Shown here piece after piece: positions 1-11,459 of a stretch of DNA of 64,000 bases. This DNA is from Epiperipatus broadwayi (lineage: Eukaryota; Onychophora; Udeonychophora; Euonychophora; Peripatidae): NCBI GenBank assembly GCA_028023455.1, contig JAQFVV010000027.1, positions 5,327,845 to 5,391,844 on the forward strand, in the 5' to 3' direction. The position numbers were made by a program, and so were the translations under genes. The notes under the pieces were generated by a model, which saw nothing but the letters and a program-made list of their open reading frames with translations, had not been told where the DNA came from and did not search any database. The first letter of the stretch is position 1. Each line of letters begins with the position of its first letter.

Positions 1-1398
1 GACATTCACTTACCTTGGTTGCTCTAAATATTTTCTGATATATTGACAACAACATATAGACTTAAAAAAGGGTATCTATAGTCTATTAAATTCATCAAAA
101 ATCATTCTCTTATATGGTAATAATTATATTTTGAACACGTGAATGGAATATTTTGATCATCTTTTGAACAATCATAAAAAAAATTTAAGATAACAATGCT
201 TAAGTATATACCAAATTTACCTACTCATTTTTTTGGACAAACATTCCACATAGTATATTGAAAAAACTACTTTGAAATCTGAAAAATGGAAAGGCTTTAG
301 GAAGGGAAAAAATAGTTGAATAAGCTTTAAAATGTGGTGACATGTTATCTTCAAATTAATCCATTGATCTGAAAGATATTTTTATTGTTCTAATTTTTAA
401 AAATAAAGAAAATAGATATACTTTCTAGACTTATTACAATATATTCTTATTTTACTCTACAGTGAAGATGCATTCAAGGATTTTATTAAAGACATTGCTT
501 CCAATAACGGATGAGGAAGAACTGAAAAATCAATGCATGTTTAGATAAGGAAGAATCATTTAGGGATTTGTATCATAGCAAATACAAGGAAGATGTCAGA
601 ACCAAATAATGGTTCCTCTATTGCCCTTATTGACTTGGTGATGGCATTTGAACACATTGGCTCTCTACCAAAGTTTATTTATATTACATATCACCCATTT
701 ATTATTTTGAGTTGCCCCCAGACTAACTTTTAAAACATTACTATGTGACTCATTCATGTTATCATTTAAGTCTTTATTTAACTTTCTGAAGAAAGACAAT
801 ATCTCTGGCCAAAATTTCATGCCATTCATTTTACCACTAGGAGATTCAGGAACAGATGTGAAATAAAGTATATCTCCGATTAGTAGGTAAAATTCTGTGC
901 CCCATTACTGAAACTTTTTATTCACTTTTTAAGTAATTTCTAATCTCTTCTGCTGAAATCAATGAGGACAATATAGTTATAAAATACTTTTAAAATGTAC
1001 TTTTTAAGTTAAATGTGATTATAATTAATATCAATCATGGATTTTTTTCTTAATATAATTTTCTATCATTTTATAAGACACAGCAATAAAACTTTCACAA
1101 TTTAATTTTTAGAATAATTCAATTCTTCTGTAGTCTAATTTTCACTACACTACCCTCGTGTAAGGTAGGGACTGGTTTCTATCTTGCTATCACCATTCTT
1201 GGAGCCCTCATGAGCTTTTGCAAGTATAACGTTAGTATTGCATGCAGAAAGAATCCAAATTAATAGTTTTAATGAACAAAAAGTCTAATTGAAATTGGAT
1301 ATTAATAAACGCAATTTGTGACTTTCACTTCATGTATTTGATGACTCATTTTATTTTTTAATTATATCAAAACGTGAATGTTCCATTATAATATATGT
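1..1398 (+). repeat. Decayed ~4-kb block repeat, copy 1, first part
   Basis: Positions 90-1150 align with 6,910-7,980 over the same landmarks: the stretch ending in 'tatattttgaacac', the 'gatgaggaagaactg' region and the 'aataattcaattctt' region. Positions 1190-1398 align with 13,010-13,215, 24,205-24,385 and 30,515-30,735, all containing 'caagtataacgtta'. No frame stays open over the conserved part. I infer an old dispersed or tandem repeat, probably retroelement-derived, because the stretch upstream of the second copy (6,090-6,760) reads as a LINE endonuclease relic. The left boundary is outside the window. Confidence 0.7.
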
Positions 1399-3110
1399 TA
1401 ACTGAAAACACAGGCTTATTATATACCTGTGTCCATATATGTAATATATAGGGTATATGAGCACAGACTTTCAGATGACCCATCACTCTCCACTCTATCT
1501 AATAATACCAATACACTCAAGCACATATATGCTGAAAAGACAAATAATCATCAATATATGTATTTCATGCTAAACCAGCAATCATCAATTGGTCCAGATT
1601 ATCATCCCCCACACATATATACTATAAGTGCTCAGATATATATTAAGATAGACAATCTTCATACTTTAATGAACAGGCTCCAATCTACTACACACTCCAA
1701 CTCTTCAACCGTCCATCCAATTGAAAATCTGATGATGGAATGCTCGAAGGCCACCCTGAGGCCGAGATTCTCATCACACTCATGTTGACCTAAGGTCATT
1801 CTGAACCCCACGTGTACAGGACATAATCCATTTAATACATATGCAAGGATGGGCAGACATCTCTACAATGTAATAACTGAAAACACAGGCTTATTATATA
1901 CCTGTGTCCATATATGTAATATATAGGGTATATAAGCACAGACTTTCAGATGACCCATCACTCTCCACTCTATCTAATAATACCGATACACTCAAGCACA
2001 TATATGCTGAAAAGATAAATAATCACCAATAAATGTATTTCATGCTAAACCAGCAATCATCAGTTGGTCCAGATTCTCATCTCCCACACATATATACTAT
2101 AAGTGCTCATATATATATATTAAGATAGACAATCTTCATACTTTAATGGACAGGCTTCAATCTACTACACCCTCCAACTCTTCAACCATCCATCCAATTG
2201 AAAATCTGATGATGGAATGCTCAAAGGCCACCCTGAGGCTGAGATTCTTGTCACACCCATATTGACCCAAAGTCAATCTGAACCCCACATGTACAGGACA
2301 TAATCCATTTAATACATGTGCAAGGATGGGCAGACATCTCTATAATGTAATAATTGAAAACAGGCTTATTATATACCTGTGTGTCTATATATGTAATATA
2401 GGGTATATGAGCACAGACTTTCAGATGACCCATCACTCTCCACTCTATCTAATATCACTGATTATTTATCTTTTCAGCATGAAAAGATAAATAATCACCA
2501 ATAAATGTATTTCATGCTAAACCAGCAATCATCAGTTGGTCCAGATTCTCATCTCCCACACATATATACTATAAGTGCTCAGATATATATTAAGATAGAC
2601 AATCTTCATACTTTAATGGACAGGCTTCAATCTACTACACACTCCAACTCTTCAACGGTCTATCCAATTGAAAATCTGATGATGGAATGCCCAAAGACAA
2701 CCCTGAGGCTGAGATTCTTGTCACACCCATGTCTTGTACATGTGGGGTTCAGATTGACCTTAGGTCAACATGGGTGTAACAAGAATCTCGGCCTCAGGGT
2801 GGCCTTCGAGCATCCCATCATCAGATTTTCAATTGGATGGACGGTTGAAGAGTTGGAGTGTGTAGTAGATTGGAGCCTGTCCATTAAAGTATGAAAATTG
2901 TCTATCTTAATATATATCTGAGCACTTATAGTATATATGTGTGGGAGATGATAATCTGGACCAACTGATGATTGTTGGTTTAGCATGAAATACGTATATT
3001 GGAGATTATTTATTTCAGCATATATGTGCTTGAGTGTATCGGTCTTATTAGATAGAGTGGAGACTGATGGGTCGTCTGAAAGTCTGTGCTCATATACCCT
3101 ATATAATATA
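1399..3110. mobile_element. Foldback/MITE family 1 composite: three tandem units plus one inverted unit
   Basis: A unit of about 470 bp starts at 1399, 1875 and 2349 (each at 'gaaaacaggcttatt' or 'gaaaacacaggcttatt'). Units one and two are full length and the third is shorter. From about 2746 the same sequence runs in reverse complement to 3110, so the composite opens with 'agggtatatgagcacagac' (about 1450) and closes with its reverse complement. The third unit and the inverted unit meet head to head near 2,740-2,765. Open frames here (for example 1429-1788 and 2505-2894) are the same repeat read in different phases and are not genes. The whole composite is absent from the paralogous block copy at 13.2 kb. 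The superfamily is unresolved. Confidence 0.8.
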
Positions 3111-4370
3111 CGTTAATAAATTATTGTATCATAGAGATTCGTCTCAGGCATTACTATACGGAAGAAAAGAAACACTTTAAAACTAATATTATATATACAT
3201 TCAATATTACATTTCTACTTTATTACATCTACATATAAAGAGCAGAAAATATTTTTTTGTTTTGTTCTCTAAATTCCATATTCGCTTTTTAACATACTGA
3301 ATATCGAATATTTTTTCCTTTTTTATTAAAAAAAACTACAATTAATTATATTCCTTTGGTATGAATTTAATTATGTGGGCTACAATATACTTACAAAGTA
3401 CGTATTCTTACGAAAAAAAATTTTTTTTTTCTAATCAGTGCTGCCCTCTTTTTACGTTTTTATGAAGTTGTTAATAAATCATAATAAACTTCTCAATTTT
3501 TAATGAAAGAATATAAAAATAAATATAAATTGTATAAAAAAAAGCATAAAGTATTAAAGTAACAACTCTTAAGGATGTAATCTCAAATCAAAAATGGTAA
3601 AGGCGTTTTAATTAATTCAAAATTGATAAAAGTCTTTTGCAATATTCTTTCGAACTTTGAGTTACAGTATAAAGTATATTCAAATAGTATAGCAATACAG
3701 AATAATAATTATCTACCTTTCTGCTTTTTAGCTCTTTCTAAAGTGTCTGTGTCCATAGCTTAATCGCAAATAACATAGTTCACTCTCAAAGGAGTTCATA
3801 GTTATTAATTTATCAGCGCCTAATCAATCAATGTGACCACCCTGTATAGATTTAAATATGTGTGCTGCATAAACATATACGATTTTTTCTAATTTCTATA
3901 CATTCAGTAATGACCTCACTATTTTATTTTGAAAAAATAAAATTTATCCAAAATATTTCATCCTCAGAAAACACATTCTTATAGTAAACGCGTCCAATGT
4001 CACTGTAATAGTGAAACAGGGTACAATTTTTTTCTAGCGACATCATTTTTTACGTTCATTGACCCACACAAACGAATGATTTCGACAAAAGACGCAAATT
4101 TCAATTAATATAATAATGTAAACTTTAATGCGATTGATAAATGCAAAAATAATATTATTCTTTCCTTTGAGAGTGCTATAATTTAGCACTGTTTATATAT
4201 ATAAATCGCCATTGCTGACCAAAAGTACATCCTAATGCCTGGTCAAGCCGGATGTTACATTATCCAAGGTGAGTGGATTTCTTATACATACAGCATTTCT
4301 GAATCCAAGCTCTTTTTTCTTTCTAGTTTAATTTAAATCCATGACAATTAAAATAGCAAGAACTAAGAGT
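3111..4370 (+). repeat. Decayed block repeat, copy 1, constant non-coding part
   Basis: This stretch aligns with 13,220-14,520 and with 24,490-24,820 continued at 28,446-29,450. Shared landmarks are 'aataaattatt' at the start, 'ctaatcagtgctgccctc' (near 3,433; also about 13,613 and 28,450) and 'tagcactg' with the hairpin near 4,227. No open frame is conserved. It may be a long terminal repeat or an untranslated region of a lost element; the data do not decide. Confidence 0.7.
4227..4255. other. Conserved hairpin in block repeat, copy 1
   Basis: Arms acatcct and ccggatgt flank a core containing cctggtca. The hairpin is imperfect here but nearly perfect in the copy at 14,400-14,428. A second imperfect copy is at 29,311-29,339. 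Confidence 0.55.
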
Positions 4371-5029
4371 GACAATAGTATTAAACAGGCAAAACTCTCC
4401 ATAAAGTAGTGCCAACCAGAGTAATCAATGGATGCCAGAAGGCTTGGGCATAAAATCCCAATCTAGTGCCTATTCGTCCAATATCCCCAGACTAGTTTCT
4501 GGCTTGAGGCTTTCGTCAGTGAGGAGCCTTGGATCTGCGAGCATTGTGCCTAGATCTCAGGACCTAATGCAAGTCTCCAGCAGCCACCTTTTATTTCTAC
4601 TTAACTACAAAACTATGAGAATGAAATTGAAAACACAATAATATTTTCAATCTAAGCTCAATAGCTTATACAGTCACATGGGTCTGAGCTCAGTTCAGCA
4701 CCCATACATTTTGGTGTCTATGGCTCTTTAACAACCATAACCACCACTATCCTATTAGGCAGGATTGATGTTAAACCGGTAATCATCACATGATCACCAT
4801 CTCTTATGCACATAACTTATTAAACAGGCAAAACTCTCCATACAGTAGTGCCACCCTGTGCCAACCAGAGAGAGTAGATGGGGATTTTATGCACAAGCCT
4901 TCTGGCATCCATTGATTACTCTGGTTGGCACAGTGTGGCAGTACTGCATGGAGAGTTTTGCCTGTTTAATAACAGCTATGTGCTAACATAAGAGATGGTG
5001 ATCATGTGATGTTTAGGACAATAGTATTA
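4371..5029. mobile_element. Foldback/MITE family 2 composite with target-site duplication
   Basis: The direct repeat 'gacaatagtatta' at 4371-4383 and 5017-5029 flanks the insert. The insert opens with 'aaacaggcaaaactctcc', which recurs at about 4,822 (period about 439 bp), and the reverse complement 'ggagagttttgcctgttt' is at 4950-4967. The right end reads '..gatggtgatcatgtgatg'. The block copies at 14,540 and 29,453 keep a single 'acaatattatta', the empty site. The 69-codon frame at 4432-4641 lies entirely inside the element and is not a gene. Related copies are at 22.7, 38.8, 41.8-43.4, 58.0-59.6 and 62.4 kb. Confidence 0.8.
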
Positions 5030-5524
5030 CAAAGTAATTTCTAACTGTGGTCTTTTTTTGTGGCAGTACAATCGTTAAAGCATAGATGTGAAACCAAATT
5101 TGAGACTGGAGTTTCTACTGAAAGAGACTGCATGTTCATACTGTTTTCCAAAAGATTTGTGATGATGGTATTTATATAATGGATTATTTTCATCATCTTA
5201 TATAAAGTATTGAATGTCTTTAAAAAAATTTAACTTTATTTAAATGTTCAAAGTACAGTCAACTGTTAGTAATGGCAGACACGTTACTATATGCACAATG
5301 TTTCAAGAGGTATTCTTCTTCTCTCTCGTTAAGGAGTTGATGGTCTGACCAATGATAGTATTAACATAGGAATTGAACTTGGACCCTTAGATTCTTGAAT
5401 ATTGGATTGTCATTATACGTACGAATGTTTCAGAAACTATGGAATTGGGAGGGACATAGAAAATTTGATTTCAAAATGGATTGCCTCACATAGACTGGTT
5501 AAGATAGTGTGCATAGTCAGTTTT
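5030..5524 (+). repeat. Decayed block repeat, copy 1, continuing
   Basis: This aligns with 14,570-14,790 in two pieces: the part containing 'gactggagtttct' and 'gactgcatgttcat', then the part with 'catagactggtt' and 'gtgcatagtcag'. About 230 bp between them (around 5,170-5,410) is missing from the 14.6-kb copy. No coding sequence is recognised. Confidence 0.6.
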
Positions 5525-5745
5525 TAATCATCATCATCAACAACCATTATCAATCCATTGCAGGATGAAGATCTTACCAAGTTCAATCCATGTTCTCCAT
5601 ACCAAGTTCAATCCATGTTCTCCAATCTTTAGTTTCTCTTTTCCACATCGCCCCTACAGATTTTCTTATTTCATCCATCCATCTCACATGTGGTCTCTTT
5701 CTGGGTCTTTTACAATCACTTAGAATCCAGTTTAACATTTCAATT
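5525..5745 (-). mobile_element. RTE-like LINE, 5'-truncated 3' end
   Basis: On the minus strand a frame reads the basic-tryptophan motif CKRPRKRPHVRWMDEIRK followed by W and TWIELG, typical of the C-terminal end of RTE/Jockey-like LINE open reading frames. It ends in a simple-sequence tail of (GAT)n, seen on the plus strand as 'tcatcatcatcaacaacc'. The same 3' end occurs at 11,568-11,870 and 16,050-16,280. The block copy at 14,770 reads 'cagttattaatgaaatatt' with no LINE and is the empty site, so only about 215 bp was inserted here. It is dead: only a fragment of the C-terminus remains. Confidence 0.75.
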
Positions 5746-6089
5746 AAAGTAATAGAAATGATAATATTAGCAATAGTATTATTTAATAAGAGGCAGTGAT
5801 ATTTGTAAAGCAGATGTTTGATAGAACAGATAGGTGGCTGCAGATGAAAAATACATAATGTTGGATTTGTTGCAAAATTTAATAGAATATCTTTAAATTT
5901 TGGACCTTCTTCCTTTAAGAATGAATAGTTGCCAAATATGGCCTGCTCAATAGTACCAGTGCTCAACATTTATTAGTGCATATGATCCAACATTAGATTA
6001 AAAGGAAGAAAGAAATGTATGCTCCTTCCTAAACAGCATTATTACTTTAATATCCTTAAGAAATCAATATTTTACATTGATCGACATAC
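5746..6089 (+). repeat. Decayed block repeat, copy 1, upstream of the endonuclease relic
   Basis: This aligns with 14,795-15,135, sharing 'agcaatagtattatttaata' versus 'agcaatgatattgtttaata' and 'gcagtgatatt'. The reading frame is broken by stops in both copies. Confidence 0.6.
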
Positions 6090-6760
6090 TTGTACAAATA
6101 TTGAGCAACAGTTTTTGAAAATAATGGTATTGGTCTTGTAACTTTTAATGGTCTGTTACCATTGAATGCTAGTACCATGCATGTAGTGATTATCCCAAAT
6201 ATTTTCCGTTGGAAAACAAATCACTATTAAAAAAACACACACCCACAATCAAAACATTTGCATTTAATAGGCTAATTATAATTAGGAGACACAATAAAAG
6301 AAAAACCTATACTCTAAGAAAACTTATAAGCACAGATATTTTGGTAAATAATACATTAGTATCCTCCAAGACTAAAATTATAGTTTATTTTAAAAATAGA
6401 TCTTATTTCAATCATATTTTCAATACAACTTTGATCTTTAGAAGAATCTACTTCATGTAATAAATTTTAACAGCTCTCAAATACTAATATCATTAATTTG
6501 GACCTTCGTAAGAGTCATAATATTGAAGAATGGAATTCTTTTAAAGAAGGTGTTATCGGTACCAGTGAATCTATCCTTGGATTCATAAAAAAAACATAAT
6601 TGGCTGTCAGACCATCTTACTATTATTAATGATTTGTGTAAAGAAAATATGTACAATTTTTCATTTTCCATAATGAAAAAATTAAATGTTGAACTTCATA
6701 ACGAAAATGAAAAATTAAATGTTGAACTTCATAACGAATAAACAGATCTAAATGCAGAAA
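6090..6760 (+). pseudogene. LINE endonuclease domain relic (CR1/L2-like), copy 1
   Basis: This is the sister of the better copy at 15,140-15,795. Frames read PLNAST, then after a shift a stretch with SKHLHLI and IIIRR, and later NWLSDHL followed by NVELHNE. These match the late part of an AP-type LINE endonuclease and the linker before reverse transcriptase. The 83-codon frame 6209-6460 is a piece of it in one phase. The segment around 6,663-6,740 duplicates a short unit encoding KLNVELHNE. Several stops and frameshifts make it non-functional. Clade placement is by eye. Confidence 0.5.
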
Positions 6761-6819
6761 TACACTGTTGAAAAAGAAAGATTAAAAATGATTGCTGGAA
6801 TAAAACTAAAAAGATACAG

Positions 6820-7990
6820 GTATTCACTGATCTTGATTGGTCTGGATATTCATGATGTTAAGGACAACATGTAGATCTGAAAAATAGTATCCATATTCTA
6901 TTAAATCCAGCAAGAATCAGTCCTTATATGGGAATAATTATATTTTGAACATATGGATAAAGTGTTTTGATCATCTTTTGAATCATCATGAAAACTGACA
7001 TAACTGCTTAAGGATATACCAAATTTTCCTACTCATTTAGATTTGGATAAACCTCCCACATAGTGTATTGAAAACATCTCTTTGCAACCTGACAAATGGA
7101 AAAGCTTTAAGTAGTAAACAAATACCAGCATAATCTTTAAGATATGTTGACATGTTGTCTTCAAATATATGAGATTTTTTTTAGAGTATATAGATTCAAA
7201 AAGTTATTTGCTATACTTATTACAAATATATTCTTATTTTACATGATTGTGACGATACATTCCAGGAATGTGTCAAACACACTGCTTCCAGTAACAGATG
7301 AGTATGAACTCAATAGTCAATGCAATTTTAGATAAGAAAGAATCATTTGTATCATGGCAAATGCAGGAAGTATCTCAGAACAAAACAATGGTTCCACTAT
7401 TGTATTATTGACTTGGTTATGGTATTTGAACATACTGAGTAAGTCAGAGGTATTGCTTACAGTTAATTGGTTACCTAGCAACTTTTATTCATATTATACA
7501 CCACCTATTTAACATTACTATGTGACTCATTCATTGTATCACTTATACCTTTATTGAACTTCCTGAAGAAAGACAATAGAATCACATTCTCTGGTCAGCA
7601 TCTCACATCATTCAATTTATCGCTAGAAGATTCAAGAATAGATGTAAAATAAGGCATACTTTGGATTCATAGGGAAAATCCTGTGTGACATTACTGAAAC
7701 TTTTAATTCAGTTTCAAAGTATTTTCTAATCTCCTCTGCTGAAATAAATGTGGACAATATAGTTATAAAAAAATTTTTTTAATGTACTTTTATATTAAAT
7801 TTTTTTTAATCTGCGACTATATTTAATAACAATTATGGGTTCTCTTTTTTCTTAATATAATTTTCTTTCATTTTTATAAGACAACAGCAATAAAACCTCC
7901 ACAATTCAATTTTTCAGAATAATTCAATTCTTAAATAGTGTAATTTTTACTATACTACAGTCATGCAATGTGGGGACTGGTTTCTATGCA
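6820..7990 (+). repeat. Decayed block repeat, second copy of the part seen at 1-1150
   Basis: Homology begins near 6,820 and follows directly on the endonuclease relic, showing that positions 1-1150 are the downstream part of the same unit. The similarity stops near 8,000 with 'ctgttatcatcctgtgg', where the sequence diverges from 1,190 onwards. The 63-codon frame at 7144-7335 is not conserved in the copy at 300-540. Confidence 0.65.
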
Positions 7991-7999
7991 CTGTTATCA

Positions 8000-8533
8000 T
8001 CCTGTGGTTCTATAAAAGGTTTTGATCTGCAGCAAGATAAAGACATGTGAAAGAGAATGTTATCTGGGCCAACTGATGAGTGGTGGTTCAGCATAAAATG
8101 TGCATCTTGAATCAGATATCCTTTCCCCAGGCCTTTGGCCATTCCACAAGATGATGAAAGTGGAGAGCAAACAGACCCTAACTTGTGTGAGGAGGCTGTT
8201 GTGAAACTTGCACTACAGAACTATTGTTCATTAAGTGGATAATCTCTAGTTTAATGAATTACTAATAAAAATTATTAAGTCAATTCTTCATATCTATTAT
8301 TTTAAGCATTTATATCATTTTCAAAAAGAAGAATAGCAGTAGATGTACCTGTGGTTTTTGTATTTAATTTTATCACTAACAGATTCTTTCGTTCACTTTT
8401 AAGCAATATGTCCTTATAAGAAGACATAATCTTTTTAATTGTAGATCAATCACATGATTGGCAGTTGTCTTTTTGGCTACTTCATTTGTTTATTTTAGAT
8501 AAAATCCAATCATTAGTCAAAGTAACTTCACCA
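8000..8533. other. No gene recognised; short family 1 fragment
   Basis: A stretch near 8,065-8,110 ('ggccaactgatga', 'cagcataaaatg') resembles the interior of foldback family 1. The rest shows no repeat or frame that I can identify. Confidence 0.35.
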
Positions 8534-8782
8534 TATGTAATATATAGGGTATATGAGAACAGACTTTCACATGACCCACCACTCTTAAAATATGAAGATA
8601 GGCTATTTTAATATATATCTGAGCACTTATTGCATATATGTGTAGACATGACAATCTGGACCAACTGATGATTGCTGGCTTAGCATGAAATACGTATATT
8701 GGTGATTTATCTTTTTATGAGTTAGAGTGGAGAGTGGTGGGTCATGTGAAAATCTGTGTTCATATACCCTCTATATTACATA
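8534..8782. mobile_element. Foldback/MITE family 1, short copy with terminal inverted repeats
   Basis: The left end begins 'tatgtaatatatagggtata' and the right end is its reverse complement with a few mismatches. The terminal inverted repeats are about 50 bp and extend to 'cccaccactct'. The interior keeps 'tatctgagcactta' and 'ggaccaactgatgattg', as in the composite at 1.4-3.1 kb. It is probably close to the minimal mobile form of the family. A target-site duplication is not obvious. Confidence 0.8.
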
Positions 8783-8979
8783 ATCAGGCTTGAAAACAGC
8801 ATTTTTGATTTTTGTTTTATCAAAATATTGCAAAAAAATGATTTCAAATAATATTTTGTTTCAATTTGTATTAAAGAATTGTTATTTCTATTAATAATAA
8901 TACTTTGGGGATGAATTTTGCATCTAATATACAAACGAATCTATGTATCACAAATAGGTCCACATATAGAACATGGTGG

Positions 8980-9640
8980 TCTATTTTTCTAACTTCCTTG
9001 ATATTTTATAATGTGGTCTTTTAACTTCTTCAATAAACTTTTTTTTCTGAATGACTTAAATACCATACCATATTCTACCTCTCCAATGTATTTCCATCTT
9101 TACCACATCTGCAAATGAAATACATGTTCTTGTGATAATCTTTATAATGTAAAAGGTGTAAGCCTTTGTAATGAAACCAATCCTCAATATCACAATAAAA
9201 TGCTTTATTAGAAAGTTTTTCTATGGTTCATTCTTCCTCATTTCCAACTGGCGAAGCATGTAATATTACAATAGTGAACATCTAGTAGGGTAATAAACAT
9301 GTCAATGGGTCTTAAAATCAGTGAAATTTTTAAAATTTTACAGAACATCTTCAATTGGAAAATTTTCTACTGTTTTTAACATTGTATCAATCAAAAGTCC
9401 ACTTTTCACATCCATATAATAAATTAATGTTCAACGAATTTAATTGCAGCCATTACGATGAAATAACCCACCCTTTAGCTTCCTACAAACAATAGTAGCA
9501 TATTGGAGTCTGAGTTTCACCTCAATGTCTAAATCTGTATTTCTACTTACAAATCTAGTAAAATATTTAGTTTATATCACATTCTGAAGTTGATAATCAT
9601 CCATCTGCAATGTCTGACTAAATGGGTGTGTAGATGTAAA
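8980..9640 (-). pseudogene. Possible LINE reverse-transcriptase C-terminal relic
   Basis: On the minus strand near 9,400 a frame reads LLYGCEKWTFD, which resembles the [T/L]YGxExWxL motif found in the thumb/C-terminal region of many RTE and Jockey-like LINEs. Downstream frames are too broken to follow. Only this motif and the general context support the call. Confidence 0.3.
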
Positions 9641-9726
9641 CTAAGAGAGCAAATCACCTACCTTCAGTCTGTGACTTAAAAGCACTCTAAATGTGGAACA
9701 AAGAACAACAATAGAATGACCTACGC

Positions 9727-10113
9727 TTGTTTAAATATAAGAATGTGTTTAATGTTTCATTGTGTGTTACAAATAACTTTAACAAATTAATGAATAATTC
9801 TAAAAGTGTCATACCTGACAAACAGAAATGTAATGTTTCCACCAAATGTTTTTGGGAATATATGTTATTATATATAGATGAATCGAGGTGCAACATAGAG
9901 AAAATATTAAAGGAGCAGGAATCATTATACAAGCATGTAAAAAGTAAAAATAATGATTTAATGACTGCTTCAGTTTTCTTAGATCATGAAAGAACATGTA
10001 AATATAAGTTTGAGTTTCATATTGAAAGTGTTAAGGTTCTTCATGAAGAAAGAAACCATAAGAAAAAAAAAATTAAGAAAAGAATTTTAATAAATAGAAA
10101 TAAATTGAATTAA
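9727..10113 (+). CDS. Open frame of unknown function, 128 codons
   Basis: This is the longest uninterrupted plus-strand frame in the first 31 kb outside recognised elements. The predicted product is rich in Asn and Lys, has seven cysteines, a central EKILKEQESLYKHV stretch that could form a short helix, and a basic tail with KKKKIKKR. I recognise no family, and there is no visible promoter, splice structure or paralogue in the window. A chance frame or the remnant of a retroelement gene are both more likely than a real gene. Confidence 0.15.
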   Translation: MFKYKNVFNVSLCVTNNFNKLMNNSKSVIPDKQKCNVSTKCFWEYMLLYIDESRCNIEKILKEQESLYKHVKSKNNDLMTASVFLDHERTCKYKFEFHIESVKVLHEERNHKKKKIKKRILINRNKLN

Positions 10114-11459
10114 TGGACAAGTTTCTAACATTACAATTCGGGATTCATGGGATTAGAGATGATGATGTTTGCTTCAGTTTTGTTTTTTAATTTAATGGCA
10201 ATTGAGGTAGGTTGAAAAATTAACTGAAAGTACTTCTGTGGATTGAAGGACAGTATATAATAGTTAATTACTGTAGTATTTATTATTTTTATTATTACAT
10301 ATGTGAGGTCCATCAAAACTCAAATGGTGTATGAAACATATAGTCAAATAAATTAGTTAACATCCTCATTAATATTAATGAAAGCAAATATAGAGAGTAA
10401 AATTGTATGCTAATTGTGCAAATCATTATTCATTGCATGGATATATGAAGATTATGTTGGTGCAAATATTAAATAACTGAGAGTGGCCAGAAAAAGTGTG
10501 ACCAGTGGTGAGTACAGAGGATGGTAGTAGAATAGCAGAATTAACCATTTTCATTTAAGCTAATTGTATAGATGAAGATTATTCATTTATATAGAGGTAA
10601 AAAAATATCATTGCTTAAGTTTATCGTCTGTAGCGCATGTTCATTTTAGTTTGAATATTGGTGCATATTCAGACGTATTCATAAAATTACCCCTGAAGAT
10701 GATATATTGACATAGTCTGACACTTCCAATGTGGTCACGAAGAGATAATAATGAGGAGTTAATATCAAGAAACAAAATGGCTCTACAAAATGGTCGAAAC
10801 CGGTCTGGGTATGGTGACAATCTAAGATAAAGATGATTTGAATGCCTTCTCTTGTAGTAGCATTTATCATAATAATAAAAAAAGCTTGTTTAGAGCGTTG
10901 GCATGCTCTTAAGTTTACATATTGGTAACTGCAAGCTATATTAAGTCATGTGACATCTGACTTTTTATTATTACTCTATAATTGACTTTGATGGGCAATG
11001 CAATGAGATGGCAAATTTAGTTTACAAAAAAAGAAATCTAATAATGTTGATGGGGATAGTGTGGAAAAAGGTATGACAGATCGCTAACTGAATGTGTGAT
11101 CAAATAGATCAGAAGATGCTCCATAAGAAGGTTTTAACAAAGAGGTATAGGATTACAATATTGGATTGCTTATGCTGACAATAAATTTGTGTACTGATGT
11201 GGAAAACATGCTTCTCACCAAGTGATTGTGGGGGGTGAATGACAGTAAACAGGCAACTGTTTCTAACCAAAATTGAATTAATTCACATCTGTGCAGTTGA
11301 TAAATGTAGAGTTTATTAAGCCATGCTGGATAAATCAATAAAGTTTAAAAATAGTATGGATGTAGAAACCGATAAAGACTGCAAACAGAGTGTAAGCAGA
11401 GATCACAAACTGGAATAGTACACATAGACTCTGAGCATGTTAATGTGGCAGTAAAGCCA
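10114..11459. other. No gene recognised
   Basis: AT-rich sequence with only short frames. A stretch at about 10,690-10,815 contains 'cctgaagatgat' followed by 'ggtcgaaaccggtc', a nucleotide pattern I associate with 3' ends of some retroelements, but nothing around it supports a call. Confidence 0.3.

Noticed and set aside
1429-2986. Repeated open frames of 60-130 codons on both strands
   Set aside because: They are the same foldback family 1 unit read in different copies. The frame is not conserved between units beyond sequence identity, and no protein family is recognised.
5583-5969. 128-codon minus-strand frame as one gene
   Set aside because: Only the last part is LINE protein. The first part is antisense block-repeat sequence that happens to be in frame.
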